DNA of 64,000 nucleotides from Desulfobacteraceae bacterium UBA2174 (GTDB lineage Bacteria > Desulfobacterota > Desulfobacteria > Desulfobacterales > UBA2174): contig DCWA01000023.1 in assembly GCA_002327445.1 (NCBI GenBank), forward strand, positions 1 through 64,000, read 5' to 3'. Of the stretch, positions 8,390-19,800 are shown in pieces (position 1 is the first letter of the stretch; each line of letters opens with the position of its first letter). The position numbers and the translations under genes are program-made. Under the pieces are notes generated by a model. It saw only the letters and a list, made by a program, of their open reading frames with translations. It did not search any database and was not told the DNA's origin.

Positions 8390-9826
8390 TCAGAGATGGC
8401 GCAGCCGCATGAGCCAGGCGAGAACCCGCTCGAAGGTCGGGCCGTAGGGCGGCTGCATCAGCCCCACGGCGGTGCGCGGCGCCTGGATGAATACGGGGCG
8501 CAGCTTGGAAAATTCAAGAAACCCCTCGTCGGCGTGATACTGGCCCATGCCGCTGTGGCCCACCCCGCCAAAGGGCAGGTCGTGCTGGGCCACGTGCACG
8601 GCGCAGTCGTTGATCCCCACCCCGCCGGACAGGGTCTGGCGGATCATCCGCTCCCGCACCGCCTTGTCGTTGGTGAAGAGGTAGAGGGCCAACGGCCGCG
8701 GCCGGGCGTTGATGTCGGCGATGACATCATCCAGGCTTCGGTACGTCCGGATCGGCAGTAGGGGTCCAAAGATCTCCTCCTGCATGATGCGCATTTCGTC
8801 GGTAACGTCGAGCACCAGGGCCGGCGGAATCTTGCGCAGATCCGCCACCGGATCGGCCTGGGGTCCGGGATGAACGATGCGCGCCCCCTTGGTTTCGGCA
8901 TCGGCCAGGGTGTCCAGCAGGCGCTGGTACGCCCGCTGATCGGTAATGGCGGTGTAATCGCCGGACTCGATCCGCGGGTAACGGGCCGCCACCAGCCGCC
9001 TGGCCGCGGCGATGAAATCGTCCACCCGGCCCTCGGGCAGGAAGAGATAGTCGGGCGCCACGCAGGTCTGGCCGCTGTTGATCAGCTTGGCGTAGAGGAT
9101 GCGGTCGGCGGCCAAGGCGATGTCGAAGTCCCGCGCCACGACGGTGGGCGACTTGCCGCCCAGTTCGAGGGTCACCGGGGTGAGGTGTTCGGCGGCGGCC
9201 CGCATCACGGCCCGGCCGCTGGCGGGCGATCCGGTGAAAATCAGGTGGTCGAAGGGCAGCGAGGTGAACTCGGCCGCCGGCACCCCGGGCAAAACCGCCA
9301 CCAGCTCCCGTGGCAGGACGGCGCCGACCAGCTCGGCCATCAGGCGGCACAGGGTCCGGGCCTTGGCCGCCATCTTGACCATGCAGCGGTTGCCGGCCGC
9401 CAGCGCGCTGGTCAACGGGCTGAAGGCCAGCTGGAGCGGGTAGTTCCACGGCGAGATGATCCCCACCACCCCCTTGGGCTGGGGAATCACCCGGTTGCGC
9501 GCCCCGGCAAAGAGCAGCGAGGTGTGCCGGCGCTGCGGGCGCATCCATTTCTTCAGGTGCCGGCGGGCATGGACCAACCCGGAGACGGTGGGGAAAACGT
9601 CCAGCAGAAGGGTTTCCTGGCGGCTGCGCTGGCCGAAGTCTCGGCACACGGCAGCGGCGATCTCCTCCTGGTGGGAGATCAGCAGCGTCTCGATGGCCAG
9701 CAGGGCGTCGAGACGCTCCTGGTACGGCAGGAAGGGTTCAGCCAGCCATGCGGCGCGCTGGCGGTCGAACACCGCCCGGGCCGAACCCGCTTCGTATTCA
9801 ACCTCCGTCAACGCATCTCGGTTCAT
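8390..9826 (-). CDS. NAD(P)-dependent aldehyde dehydrogenase, coniferyl-aldehyde type
   Basis: A 478-aa soluble aldehyde dehydrogenase. GIISPWNYPLQL (Rossmann entry), FTGSPASGRAVM (NAD loop), LELGGKSP (general-base Glu) and GQTCVAPDY (nucleophile Cys255) are all intact. The short N-terminus and the FFGxxx-free GHSGMGQYHADEGFLEFS ending match the coniferyl aldehyde dehydrogenase (CalB-like) and fatty-aldehyde branch. It would oxidise an aromatic or medium/long aldehyde to the acid. It stands alone on the minus strand; upstream is the broken acyl-CoA dehydrogenase on the other strand. Confidence 0.88.
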   Translation of the reverse strand: MNRDALTEVEYEAGSARAVFDRQRAAWLAEPFLPYQERLDALLAIETLLISHQEEIAAAVCRDFGQRSRQETLLLDVFPTVSGLVHARRHLKKWMRPQRRHTSLLFAGARNRVIPQPKGVVGIISPWNYPLQLAFSPLTSALAAGNRCMVKMAAKARTLCRLMAELVGAVLPRELVAVLPGVPAAEFTSLPFDHLIFTGSPASGRAVMRAAAEHLTPVTLELGGKSPTVVARDFDIALAADRILYAKLINSGQTCVAPDYLFLPEGRVDDFIAAARRLVAARYPRIESGDYTAITDQRAYQRLLDTLADAETKGARIVHPGPQADPVADLRKIPPALVLDVTDEMRIMQEEIFGPLLPIRTYRSLDDVIADINARPRPLALYLFTNDKAVRERMIRQTLSGGVGINDCAVHVAQHDLPFGGVGHSGMGQYHADEGFLEFSKLRPVFIQAPRTAVGLMQPPYGPTFERVLAWLMRLRHL

Positions 9827-9882
9827 TCGGGCCCCTTTTCCGGCAAACAGGCATGTAGTTCATCCGCATCGGTTCAAGCCAT

Positions 9883-10954
<1,072 letters not shown>

Positions 10955-11005
10955 CGCAGAAACGGCCGCCCTGCGCCATCGCCGTGAACCGGCGGTGACC
11001 TGACC

Positions 11006-11668
11006 TCAATCGGACTCGCCGTCGTTGCGGGCCCAGTGGACCGCGTAGCGCACCAACTCGGCACTGTGCTTGAGATTGAGCTTTTCCTTGATCCGTTCGC
11101 GGTAAGTGCCGATGGTCTTGATGCTCAGGTTGAGGCGCCGCGCGATGTCGCGGCTGCTCAGGCCCTGGCTCAGGAGGCGAAGAACTTCCAGTTCCCGGTC
11201 GGTGAGCCGCTCCAGGGGGGACTTGTCCCGGCTTTCGGGGTGGGTCGCCAGGTTGGTCAGAATGTGCTCCTTGACCTGCTCGTTGAGATAGATCTTGCCC
11301 GCCAACACCTCCCGCACGGCGCTGACGACTTTCTCCATGGCCTCTTCTTTCATGATGTAACCGCGGGCGCCCGCATGCAGGGCCCGCTCGGCGTAGAGAA
11401 AGGCGTCGTGCATGGAAAGGATCACCACCGGCAGGCGCCCCTTGAACCGGCGGGAGATCTCTTTGGTCAAGTCGATGCCGTCGCCCCTGGGAAGAGTGAT
11501 GTCGGCGATGACCAGATCCGGCGAGAAGGCCTCGATGGCCTGCCAGGCATTGGCCACGTCTTCGGCCCCGGCACACACCTCCAGGTCCTCTTCCTGATTG
11601 ATCAACTCGGTCAGTCCCAGGCGGAAAATCGGGTGGTCCTCGACAATCAGAATCCGTTTTTTGGTCAT
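11006..11668 (-). CDS. NarL/FixJ-type response regulator
   Basis: A 220-aa two-component regulator. The receiver domain (1-120) has the acidic pair in VEDHP, phospho-acceptor Asp56 in VIADITLP, and Lys in the YIMKEE loop. A LuxR-type helix-turn-helix follows, with LTDRELEVLRLLSQG and IKTIGTYRERI in the last 65 residues. It starts 3 bp after the stop of the upstream sensor kinase, so the two form a cognate pair. Target genes are unknown. Confidence 0.93.
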   Translation of the reverse strand: MTKKRILIVEDHPIFRLGLTELINQEEDLEVCAGAEDVANAWQAIEAFSPDLVIADITLPRGDGIDLTKEISRRFKGRLPVVILSMHDAFLYAERALHAGARGYIMKEEAMEKVVSAVREVLAGKIYLNEQVKEHILTNLATHPESRDKSPLERLTDRELEVLRLLSQGLSSRDIARRLNLSIKTIGTYRERIKEKLNLKHSAELVRYAVHWARNDGESD

Positions 11669-11671
11669 CGC

Positions 11672-13879
11672 CTACGCCGCCACGGCCATTTCCTGGGGCA
11701 GGGTCAGGGTCACCCGGCATCCGCCGCCTTCAACTTGGCCAAAATCCAGGGCGGCCCGGATTATCTTGGCACGGAAGCCCATGATCCGCAAGCCCATCCC
11801 CTCCGAACTCCGCGCTTCCTTCATCCCGATACCATTGTCCAGCACTACCAGTCGGACCAACCCCTCGTCCCGGCACAGGGAGATGGTGACACGGGTGGCC
11901 TTGCCGTGGCGCACGGCGTTCTGCACCGCCTCCTGGACGATGCGAAACACGTGGGTGGCCATCACGTTGTCGCGGATCGGCACCTCCGCGAGGCAGTCGA
12001 AACGGCAGTCGATGCCGAACACCGCCGAGGTGCTGGCGGCCAGCTCCCGCAGGGAGTATTCCAAACCGTGGTCCACCAGGTACACCGGGCACAGGCCCCG
12101 GGCCAGGCGGCGGGTCTTGCCGATGGCCTCCTTGATCAGGCCGGTGATCTGGGCGCTGAGCACCGGGGCGTCGGGAGAATGCTGCGCCACCTTCTTTTGC
12201 AGCACGGTGCAGAGCCCCTCGATGCCGATGAGATGCGGCCCCAGGTCGTCGTGCAAGTCCTGGCCGATGTTCTGGCGCTCGCGGTCGCCGATGTCCATTA
12301 CCTGCTTTTCGAGCCGCCGCAGCTCGGAAATGTCACGGTGGATGGTGACGCTGCCCAGCAGTCGCCCCTCCCGGTCGCGATAGACGGCGCTACTGATACT
12401 GACCTCGATGAGGTTGCCCCGCTTGGTGAAGCGCCGGGTTTCCATGCTGGTGAGCGGCAGGCCGCTCGCCAGGCGGTCCAGATTCTGGCGCGTCTGTTCG
12501 TGGGTCTCGGCGGGCACGAAATGATCCATCCGCCGCCCGAGGCACTCGTCCGGGGTCCAGCCGTACACCCGGGTAAACGCCGGATTGAGGTAAGCCACCC
12601 GGCCTTCCGTGTCGTACACAATGATGGGGTCGGGGATCGCCTCCATCACCGAGCGGTGCTTTTCCTCGCTGAGTCGCAGGGCCGCCTCGGCCTCCTTGCG
12701 CTCGGCGATTTCGTTCTCCAGGCTGCAGCTGTAGGTCTGAAGCCGATCCATGAAGTTGTTGAAATAGGAGGCCAGGCGCCCTACCTCGTCGGTGCTCTCG
12801 ATGCGCAACCGTCCGGACAGGTCCCCCCGGGCCGCCAGGTCCATCCGGTCGATGAGGGCCTTGAGCGGCTGGGTGATCGACCCGCCGATCCAGGAGGTCA
12901 CCGGCAGCAGGATCACCAGGCAGGCCATGGCGGTGATGATGATCACCCGGCTGATGTCGTCCATGGGGGTGTGCATCTCGTCCAGGTAGATCGACGACGC
13001 CAGCACCCACCCGAACTCGGGCAGGTCGGTGAAAATCACCAGCTTGGTTCGCGCCGCCGGCTCGCCGGGGTTGCGCCAGTCGTACACCAGCTTCCCCTGC
13101 TTCTGGGCCAGCATGGTGCGGACGGGTTGCTCCTGGACGCCGCCCGGGGCCAAGAGGTCGACCCCCTCGAGGCTCGGATGAACGATCGCCCGGCCGTCCG
13201 AGTCGAGAATGAAGCTGTAGCCGGAGCGCGCGAAGTGCATCGCCAGCACGCCGTCGCGAAAATCGTTCACGTTGACGAGCTGCGAAAACTCCCGCCGGTA
13301 GCTGGAAACGGCGATGATCCAATCCCAGGGGGCGAAGTAGGTGCAATAGAGGGCCTTGGGCTTGTAATGGTCCTCGCCGGGGTTCTTCCACTCGTATTCG
13401 ATGTAGCCCACCTTGCGGCGGACCATCTCCTGGACGAAGGCATGGTCGGCGATGTCCCGGCCCACCCAGAACCGCTGGGGGTGGATCGCCATGGTGCCGG
13501 CGCTGTTGACGCAGGCGATGTAGCCGGTGGTACCGATCTTCTGCCCGAGCAGCACCGCCTCGGCCATCCGTTTGGCCTCCGCCTCGGTCATCTCTCCCCG
13601 CTGGTAGCGATGGTAGAAGTACTGGACCATTTCGAGGTTCTTTTCCGCCGCGGCCCGCAGGTAGTTCTTGATGGACACCGACACGGCCGTGCGCACCATG
13701 TTGAGCAGCGCGGCGGTGGAATTGGTCAACTCGCTTTCGATGTTGACCTGGAGGGTCTGGCGCATGACGCCATACAGCACCATGCTACTGAGGCCCAGCA
13801 CCGCGATGAAGGCCGCCGAGTAGCTGTAGAGCAGCTTGTGGCGCACCCGCAGGTTCTTGAGGTGTTGGATCAAGCTCAT
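11672..13879 (-). CDS. Membrane sensor histidine kinase (Cache-HAMP-PAS-HisKA_3)
   Basis: A 735-aa sensor. Membrane segment at about 16-38; a periplasmic double-Cache region (about 40-310) with two related GYIACVNSAG and GYSFILDSDG repeats; a second membrane segment at about 318-340; HAMP (about 341-395); a short coiled coil; PAS (about 410-530); NarX-type dimerisation domain with phospho-acceptor His in LHDDLGPHL near residue 543; and an ATPase domain ending with DNGIGM and GMGLRIMGFRAK. Cache domains typically sense small carboxylates or amino acids. It is co-transcribed with the response regulator downstream. The ligand is not deducible. Confidence 0.9.
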   Translation of the reverse strand: MSLIQHLKNLRVRHKLLYSYSAAFIAVLGLSSMVLYGVMRQTLQVNIESELTNSTAALLNMVRTAVSVSIKNYLRAAAEKNLEMVQYFYHRYQRGEMTEAEAKRMAEAVLLGQKIGTTGYIACVNSAGTMAIHPQRFWVGRDIADHAFVQEMVRRKVGYIEYEWKNPGEDHYKPKALYCTYFAPWDWIIAVSSYRREFSQLVNVNDFRDGVLAMHFARSGYSFILDSDGRAIVHPSLEGVDLLAPGGVQEQPVRTMLAQKQGKLVYDWRNPGEPAARTKLVIFTDLPEFGWVLASSIYLDEMHTPMDDISRVIIITAMACLVILLPVTSWIGGSITQPLKALIDRMDLAARGDLSGRLRIESTDEVGRLASYFNNFMDRLQTYSCSLENEIAERKEAEAALRLSEEKHRSVMEAIPDPIIVYDTEGRVAYLNPAFTRVYGWTPDECLGRRMDHFVPAETHEQTRQNLDRLASGLPLTSMETRRFTKRGNLIEVSISSAVYRDREGRLLGSVTIHRDISELRRLEKQVMDIGDRERQNIGQDLHDDLGPHLIGIEGLCTVLQKKVAQHSPDAPVLSAQITGLIKEAIGKTRRLARGLCPVYLVDHGLEYSLRELAASTSAVFGIDCRFDCLAEVPIRDNVMATHVFRIVQEAVQNAVRHGKATRVTISLCRDEGLVRLVVLDNGIGMKEARSSEGMGLRIMGFRAKIIRAALDFGQVEGGGCRVTLTLPQEMAVAA

Positions 13880-13914
13880 CGGCGGACAGGGCTCCTCGCC
13901 GGGCCAACGGCCGG

Positions 13915-15849
13915 TTAACTGAAAAAATTGACCCAGGCGACGCTGTAGGTTTTTTGGATCTGCTTTTGCAGCCGCATCACCGCCGAGAGGGCGTCCTTGA
14001 ACAGCAGCCGCTCCCGGGGCGACAGGGATTCCGGGTTGAGATAGTGGTCCGGCTTCTGCCCCCGGGCCGTCTGCTGGGCGTCGCTGCGGATCCTGAGCAG
14101 GATCAAGGTTTCAAAGGCCGCCCGGTAGTAGGCGGCATCGTCGCCGGACAGCACCCCGGCCTCGGCGAGCCGGTGCAGGCGCCCCAGGGTGGACGGTTCG
14201 CTGATGCCGTGGTTGACGGCCATGAGGCGCAGGGCATTGACCATGTGCACCATGGCGCGGGTCTTCAGGTTGATCTGATCCTTGTGGGGTCCGCTTTTCT
14301 CGGTGACGATGGCCCCCAGCAGGCTCAGGGGCGCGGAAAATTGCCGGTCGTCGCTGCTCAGCAGGTGGCTGGCGCCCAGCGACTGCTGGAAGGCGGCAAA
14401 AATCCGCTCCCACAGCGCCTCGGCCAGAGCCTGGTTTCCCCAGACCGGGCGGCAGTCCAGCAGGATGGTCAAGCGGCGCACGTGCTCGGGAGTCGGCGAG
14501 CCGACCCAGTCGGCCACCGCCGCCGTCCACCGGGACAGCGACCGGCACCAGTCGGGCTGGTTGGCCATCACCTTGCCCGGGCAGAGCGCAAACCCGCAGG
14601 TCTCCAGGTCGGCCACCACGATGTCCCCCAGGCGCTGGAAATACGCACGGGCCTCCTCGGCCCGGTCTTCGGGCGGATCGGCGTAGACGATGGCGTTGTC
14701 CTGGTCGGTGCGCAGGGTCTGTTCGCGCCGGGCTGCGCTGCCCATGTTGATCCAGCAGTACGTTGCCGGCGCCGGACCGTAGCCTTCGCGGCGCATCCGC
14801 TCCTCGGCAAGGGCGATGACCCGCCGCGTCAGTCGCTCGTGCAGGGTGCTCATCACATCGAGGATGTCGGTGACGGTGGCCTGCTCCTCCAGCAGGGTCT
14901 CCAGGACCCGGTCCACCGCCTGTCCGGTTTGCGCCAACTGATCGATGTTCTGCTGGACCTCGATGTCGTGGGCCAGCAGCAGGTGGCCGGTGCTGCGGCT
15001 GCGCACCAGGTCGGTGAGGGTCACCAGCCCCACCGGCTGCTCGCGATCCGTCACCAGGATCTGTTCCACGTCGTGGCGCAGCAGGGTGATCAACGCCTGG
15101 CCGAGGTAGGCTTCCGGCCCGATGGTGACCAGCCGGCGGCTGCACACCTGCCCCACCCGGCAGTCGTCCACCGGATAGCGCCGGTCGGCCACCAGGTGGC
15201 GCACGAGATGGCGGGCCGACAGCATCCCCGAGGCCCGCCCGTCCGGCCCGAGCACCACCAGAGCCCCGAAATTCTGGGCACTCATGGTCCGGGCGGCCTC
15301 CGTCACCGGATCGTCGATGCCACAGGTGACCACCGGGCTGGACATCAGGTCGCCCACCCGGCGCCGGAAGAGCGGTTCGGCCACGCAGGTGTACCCCTCG
15401 CCGGATCGGGTGGTGGACAGGTCGGCGAAGAGCAGGCGCATCCGCTCGGCGAGCAACGCGGTGAAAAAACCGGCCAGGGCTACGTTGGCGTGGATGAGCC
15501 GTTCCAGGTCCCGCCGCTCGATGCACACGGCGGTCAAGGGCTGGCGCACCCGGGCCGACGCCGGGTAGGACTGGTCGGACAACACCACCGTCTCGCCGAA
15601 AAAATCAAAGGGCCGGCGCACCCCCACCAACGACTCGGCCCCGTCCTCCCCGGCCACGGTGATCTCCACCAGGCCCTCGGCGACAACGAACAACCTTCCC
15701 AGGCTCGGCTGCCCCTGGCGAAAGACGTACTGGTGCCGCGGCCAGGTTTCGACCCTGGCCGCGGCCACCAGTGCCTCCCTCTGGTCCGGATCGAGGATGT
15801 CGAAGGGTTCGGCGCGTTCGAGCACCCTGGCAACGGCTTCACGGTCCAT
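13915..15849 (-). CDS. cNMP-binding / CBS / DUF294 nucleotidyltransferase
   Basis: A 644-aa cytoplasmic signalling protein. A cyclic-nucleotide-binding-like domain (first ~130 residues, VFRQGQPSLGRLFVVAEG) is followed by two CBS domains (about 165-290). Next is a DUF294 Pol-beta-type nucleotidyltransferase with GSAARREQTLRTDQDN near residue 373, and a DUF294 C-terminal helical domain. The family resembles the uridylyltransferase GlnD N-terminus, but its substrate is unknown; in several bacteria it accompanies acetate or carbon-flux genes. It ends 35 bp before the kinase starts on the same strand, so co-transcription with the two-component pair is plausible. Confidence 0.88.
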   Translation of the reverse strand: MDREAVARVLERAEPFDILDPDQREALVAAARVETWPRHQYVFRQGQPSLGRLFVVAEGLVEITVAGEDGAESLVGVRRPFDFFGETVVLSDQSYPASARVRQPLTAVCIERRDLERLIHANVALAGFFTALLAERMRLLFADLSTTRSGEGYTCVAEPLFRRRVGDLMSSPVVTCGIDDPVTEAARTMSAQNFGALVVLGPDGRASGMLSARHLVRHLVADRRYPVDDCRVGQVCSRRLVTIGPEAYLGQALITLLRHDVEQILVTDREQPVGLVTLTDLVRSRSTGHLLLAHDIEVQQNIDQLAQTGQAVDRVLETLLEEQATVTDILDVMSTLHERLTRRVIALAEERMRREGYGPAPATYCWINMGSAARREQTLRTDQDNAIVYADPPEDRAEEARAYFQRLGDIVVADLETCGFALCPGKVMANQPDWCRSLSRWTAAVADWVGSPTPEHVRRLTILLDCRPVWGNQALAEALWERIFAAFQQSLGASHLLSSDDRQFSAPLSLLGAIVTEKSGPHKDQINLKTRAMVHMVNALRLMAVNHGISEPSTLGRLHRLAEAGVLSGDDAAYYRAAFETLILLRIRSDAQQTARGQKPDHYLNPESLSPRERLLFKDALSAVMRLQKQIQKTYSVAWVNFFS

Positions 15850-15989
15850 GGCGGTCCTCCCCGTTGAATCAGCTTGCGCCGGGTCTTTCCTCGCCCCGGG
15901 ATTTCACCGTCAAAACGGTTCCGAGACTTGCTATCATTAAAAAAATCCAACCCGTTTGACAACCGTGATTCATGGACTGAAAAAAATTC

Positions 15990-16019
15990 TTGACATCCCA
16001 AAAAGGCTGGCGGTAGTGT
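15990..16019 (+). promoter_or_regulatory. Candidate promoter of the TetR gene
   Basis: A perfect TTGACA at 15990-15995 and a weak TAGTGT at 16014-16019 with an 18-bp spacer. The start point would fall in or next to the palindrome at 16023-16036. Confidence 0.45.
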
Positions 16020-16022
16020 GAC

Positions 16023-16036
16023 TGAGCGCTCGTTCA
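16023..16036. promoter_or_regulatory. Candidate TetR operator
   Basis: TGAGCG-CT-CGTTCA is an inverted repeat with one mismatch (5 of 6 per arm) around a perfect GAGCGCTC core. It lies directly downstream of the -10 box and 50 bp before the TetR start. Position and shape fit autorepression by the adjacent TetR protein. TGAACG-type arms are common for regulators of fatty-acid degradation genes. Confidence 0.5.
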
Positions 16037-16087
16037 TAATTGTTATTGTTGCGCCAAATTTCCCCCCCATGCTTTTCGGGAGCCCCT

Positions 16088-16726
16088 ATGCCCACTGCAA
16101 CGGCATCCAAAACAGACATCGAGACCCAGGTCAAAAATCCCGAACTCGTCGCCCGCCGGCGCCGGCAGATCGTGGACGCCGCTGTGTCGCTGTTCATCGA
16201 AAAAGGCTTCCACAAGACCACCACCCGGCAAATCGCCGCGGCCACGGGTTTTTCCATCGGCCTCCTCTACGAATACGTCCGCAGCAAGGAAGACGTCCTC
16301 TACCTGGTCTGCGAGGCCATCCACCAGGAGGTGGAGCGGGGCGTCAACGATGCCTTGCAGCGCCACGAGCGCGGGCGCGAGGCCCTGGCGGCCATGATCC
16401 GCGAGTACTTCGGCGTCTGCCACCGCATGAACGACCACATCCTGCTCATCTACCAGGAAACCCAGAGCCTGCCGCCCCACTGGCGCAAGCGGGTGCTGGA
16501 AAACGAGGTGCGGCTGACGGGTCTCTTCGTCAACGCCCTGGCACGCATCATCGCCCACGGTGACCTGCCCAATCTCAACGAGCAGTCCATCGAGCTCGTC
16601 GCCCACAACATCACCGTGCTCGGCCACATGTGGACGTTCCGCCGGTGGTTTCTCGCCCGCCACTACAGCATCGAGGATTACATCACGCTTCAAACCGGCT
16701 TCATCCTGGGCTTGCTGGGTGGATGA
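16088..16726 (+). CDS. TetR family transcriptional regulator
   Basis: A 212-aa TetR regulator. The DNA-binding helix-turn-helix spans about residues 22-70 (RQIVDAAVSLFIEKGF, TTRQIAAATGFSIG, LYEYVRSKEDVLYLV). The remaining helical ligand-binding domain resembles acyl-CoA-responsive family members. ATG 16088 was chosen over an in-frame upstream codon because it gives the usual short N-terminal tail. It lies 102 bp upstream of icmF on the same strand, so it probably controls the mutase and beta-oxidation genes and itself. The effector, possibly an acyl-CoA, is inference. Confidence 0.88.
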   Translation: MPTATASKTDIETQVKNPELVARRRRQIVDAAVSLFIEKGFHKTTTRQIAAATGFSIGLLYEYVRSKEDVLYLVCEAIHQEVERGVNDALQRHERGREALAAMIREYFGVCHRMNDHILLIYQETQSLPPHWRKRVLENEVRLTGLFVNALARIIAHGDLPNLNEQSIELVAHNITVLGHMWTFRRWFLARHYSIEDYITLQTGFILGLLGG

Positions 16727-16828
16727 GCGCACGGAAGGTTTGAAACGGACCATGCTTCCGACCAACCACGACCCAAACAGCCGACGCCGCCCGGGACGGG
16801 TCGGCCCGCCAAGAACAAGGAGGGTGCA

Positions 16829-19800
16829 ATGAGTGCCGAGGTGCAAGTCTATCAGCCGGTCAACAATGTCAGGGTCGTAACGGCCACCTCGCTGTTCGAC
16901 GGCCACGATGCATCCATCAACATCTTCCGGCGCATCCTCCAGAGCACCGGCGCCGAGGTGATTCATCTTGGCCACAACCGTTCGGTGCGGGAAATCGTCG
17001 ACGCGGCCATCGAGGAAGATGTCCAGGGGATTGCCGTCTCCAGCTACCAGGGCGGCCACATGGAGTATTTCAAGTACATGATCGACCTGCTGCTGGAGGC
17101 CGGCGCCGACCACATCAAGGTCTTCGGCGGCGGCGGCGGGGTGATCGTCCCCGAAGAGATCCGGGAGCTGGAAGCCTACGGGGTCACCAAGATCTACTCG
17201 CCGGAGGACGGGGCCCGCTGGGGACTGCAGGGCATCATCAACCACATGATACAGCAGATGGACTTTTCGCGGATCGGCGACCACAGCTTCGATCTTACCG
17301 GCCTCACGCCCGACAACAAGTTGCGCGTGGCCAACCTCATCACGGCCGTCGAGCAGGCCAAAGCCCTGGAAAACGGGCATTTGGCCAACCTGCGCGCCGC
17401 GCTGAAACAGAAAATCGCCCAGCGGCGGGTGCCGGTGATCGGCATCACCGGCACGGGCGGTTCGGGCAAGTCCTCCCTCACCGACGAGGTGATCCAGCGC
17501 CTGATCCACGACCAGCCGGAAATCCGGGTGGCCCTCATCAGCGCCGATCCCTCCCGGCGCAAGACCGGCGGGGCCCTGCTCGGGGACCGGATCCGGATGA
17601 ACGCCATCGACAGCGCCCGGGTCTACATGCGCTCTTTGGCCACTCGCCGCAGCCACACCGAAATCCCCGATTCCTTCGTGGACGCCATCGCCGTGGCCCG
17701 GGCCGCCGGCTTCGACCTGGTGATCGCCGAGACGGCCGGCATCGGCCAGGGCGACAGCCACATCGTCGATCTGGTGGACCTGTCGGTGTACGTGATGACC
17801 GCCGAATTCGGCGCCGCCAGTCAGCTCGAAAAAATCGACATGCTCGATTTCGCCGACATCGTGGTGGTGAACAAGTACGAAAAGCGGGGCGCCGAGGATG
17901 CCGTGCGCGATGTGCGCAAGCAGCTCCAGCGCAACCGCGAGGCATGGGACAAAGCGGCGGAGGAAATGCCGGTCTTCGGCACCATCGCCTCCAAGTTCAA
18001 CGACGACGGGGTCACCGGTTACTATCACCACCTTCTGGAGATGATCGCGGCAAAGACCGGCGTAAAATTCGAAAGCCGCCTGCCGCGCACCGATGCCCGC
18101 ACCTCGACCTCCAAGACGATCATCATCCCGCCGGAGCGGACCCGCTATCTGTCGGAGATTTCGGAAACGGTGCGGGGCTACCACCGGGATACCGAGGAAA
18201 CCGCCGCGGCGATCCGGGCCCGCTGGCATCTGGAGGAATCGATCAAGCGCATCGAGGCCGACCTCCAAGGGGATGCCGACGCCCTGCTCTCCCGCCTCAA
18301 GGCCGAAATCGCCAAGGCCGACGAGGCGTTGGGCGGCACGGCGGCCAACAAGCTGCTCGCCCGGTTCGACGCGTTCCGGCGCGACTACGGCCGCGACGAA
18401 CTCGTCTACGAGGTGCGCGGCAACGAAATCCGGGTGCCCCTGTACACCGAGTCGCTCTCGCGCAACAAGATCCCCAAGATCGTGCTGCCCGGGTTCACCG
18501 ATCCGGGCGAAATCTACCGCTGGATGCGGCGGGAGAACCTGCCGGGCTATTTTCCCTACACCGCCGGGGTGTTCCCCCTCAAGCGCGTCGGGGAGGATCC
18601 CACCCGGATGTTCGCCGGCGAGGGCGACCCGGCGCGCACCAACCGGCGCTTCAAGCTGCTGTCGGCCGCCAGCGAGGCCAAACGCCTCTCCACGGCCTTC
18701 GACTCGGTGACGCTCTACGGCTATGACCCGGACCGCCGGCCGGACATCTACGGCAAGATCGGCAACAGCGGCGTGAGCGTCTGCACCCTCGACGACGTCA
18801 AGGTGCTCTACGGCGGCTTCGACCTCTGCGCCCCCAACACTTCGGTGTCCATGACAATCAACGGGCCGGCGCCGATCATGCTGGCGATGTTTCTCAACAC
18901 GGCCATCGACCAGCAGGTGGAACGCTACACCGCCGAGCACGGCCACGCCCCGGACGCCGACGCCTACGCCCGGATCCGCGCCTATGCCCTCTCCAACGTC
19001 CGCGGCACGGTCCAGGCCGACATCCTCAAGGAGGACCAGGGGCAGAACACCTGCATCTTTTCCATCGACTTCGCCCTGAAGATGATGGGCGATATCCAGG
19101 CGTACTTCATCGACAACAACGTGCGCAATTTCTATTCGGTATCCATCTCCGGCTACCACATCGCCGAGGCCGGGGCCAACCCCGTCAGCCAGCTCGCCTT
19201 CACCATGGCCAACGGCTTCACATACCTGGAGTACTACCTGTCCCGGGGCATGCCCATCGACAGTTTCGGGCCGAACTTCTCCTTTTTCTTTTCCAACGGC
19301 ATGGATCCGGAATACACCGTCATCGGCCGGGTGGCGCGGCGCATCTGGGCCATCGCCCTGCGGGAAAAATACAAGGCCTCGCCGCGTTCCCAAATGCTCA
19401 AGTACCATGTGCAGACCTCGGGCCGCAGCCTGCACAGCCAGGACATCCAGTTCAACGACATCCGCACGACCCTCCAGGCCCTCTGCGCCATCTACGACAA
19501 CTGCAACAGCCTTCACACCAATGCCTTCGACGAGGCCATCACCACCCCCACGGAGGAATCGGTGCGCCGCGCCCTGGCCATCCAGATGATCATCAACCGC
19601 GAGTGGGGCCTGGCCAAGAACGAAAACCCGCTCCAGGGCGCCTTCATCGTGGACATGCTCACCGACCTGGTCGAGGAGGCCGTGCTGACCGAGTTCGACC
19701 GCATCACGGCCCGCGGCGGGGTCCTGGGGGCCATGGAGACCGGCTATCAGCGGGGCAAGATCCAGGACGAGTCGATCTACTACGAGACCCTCAAGCACAC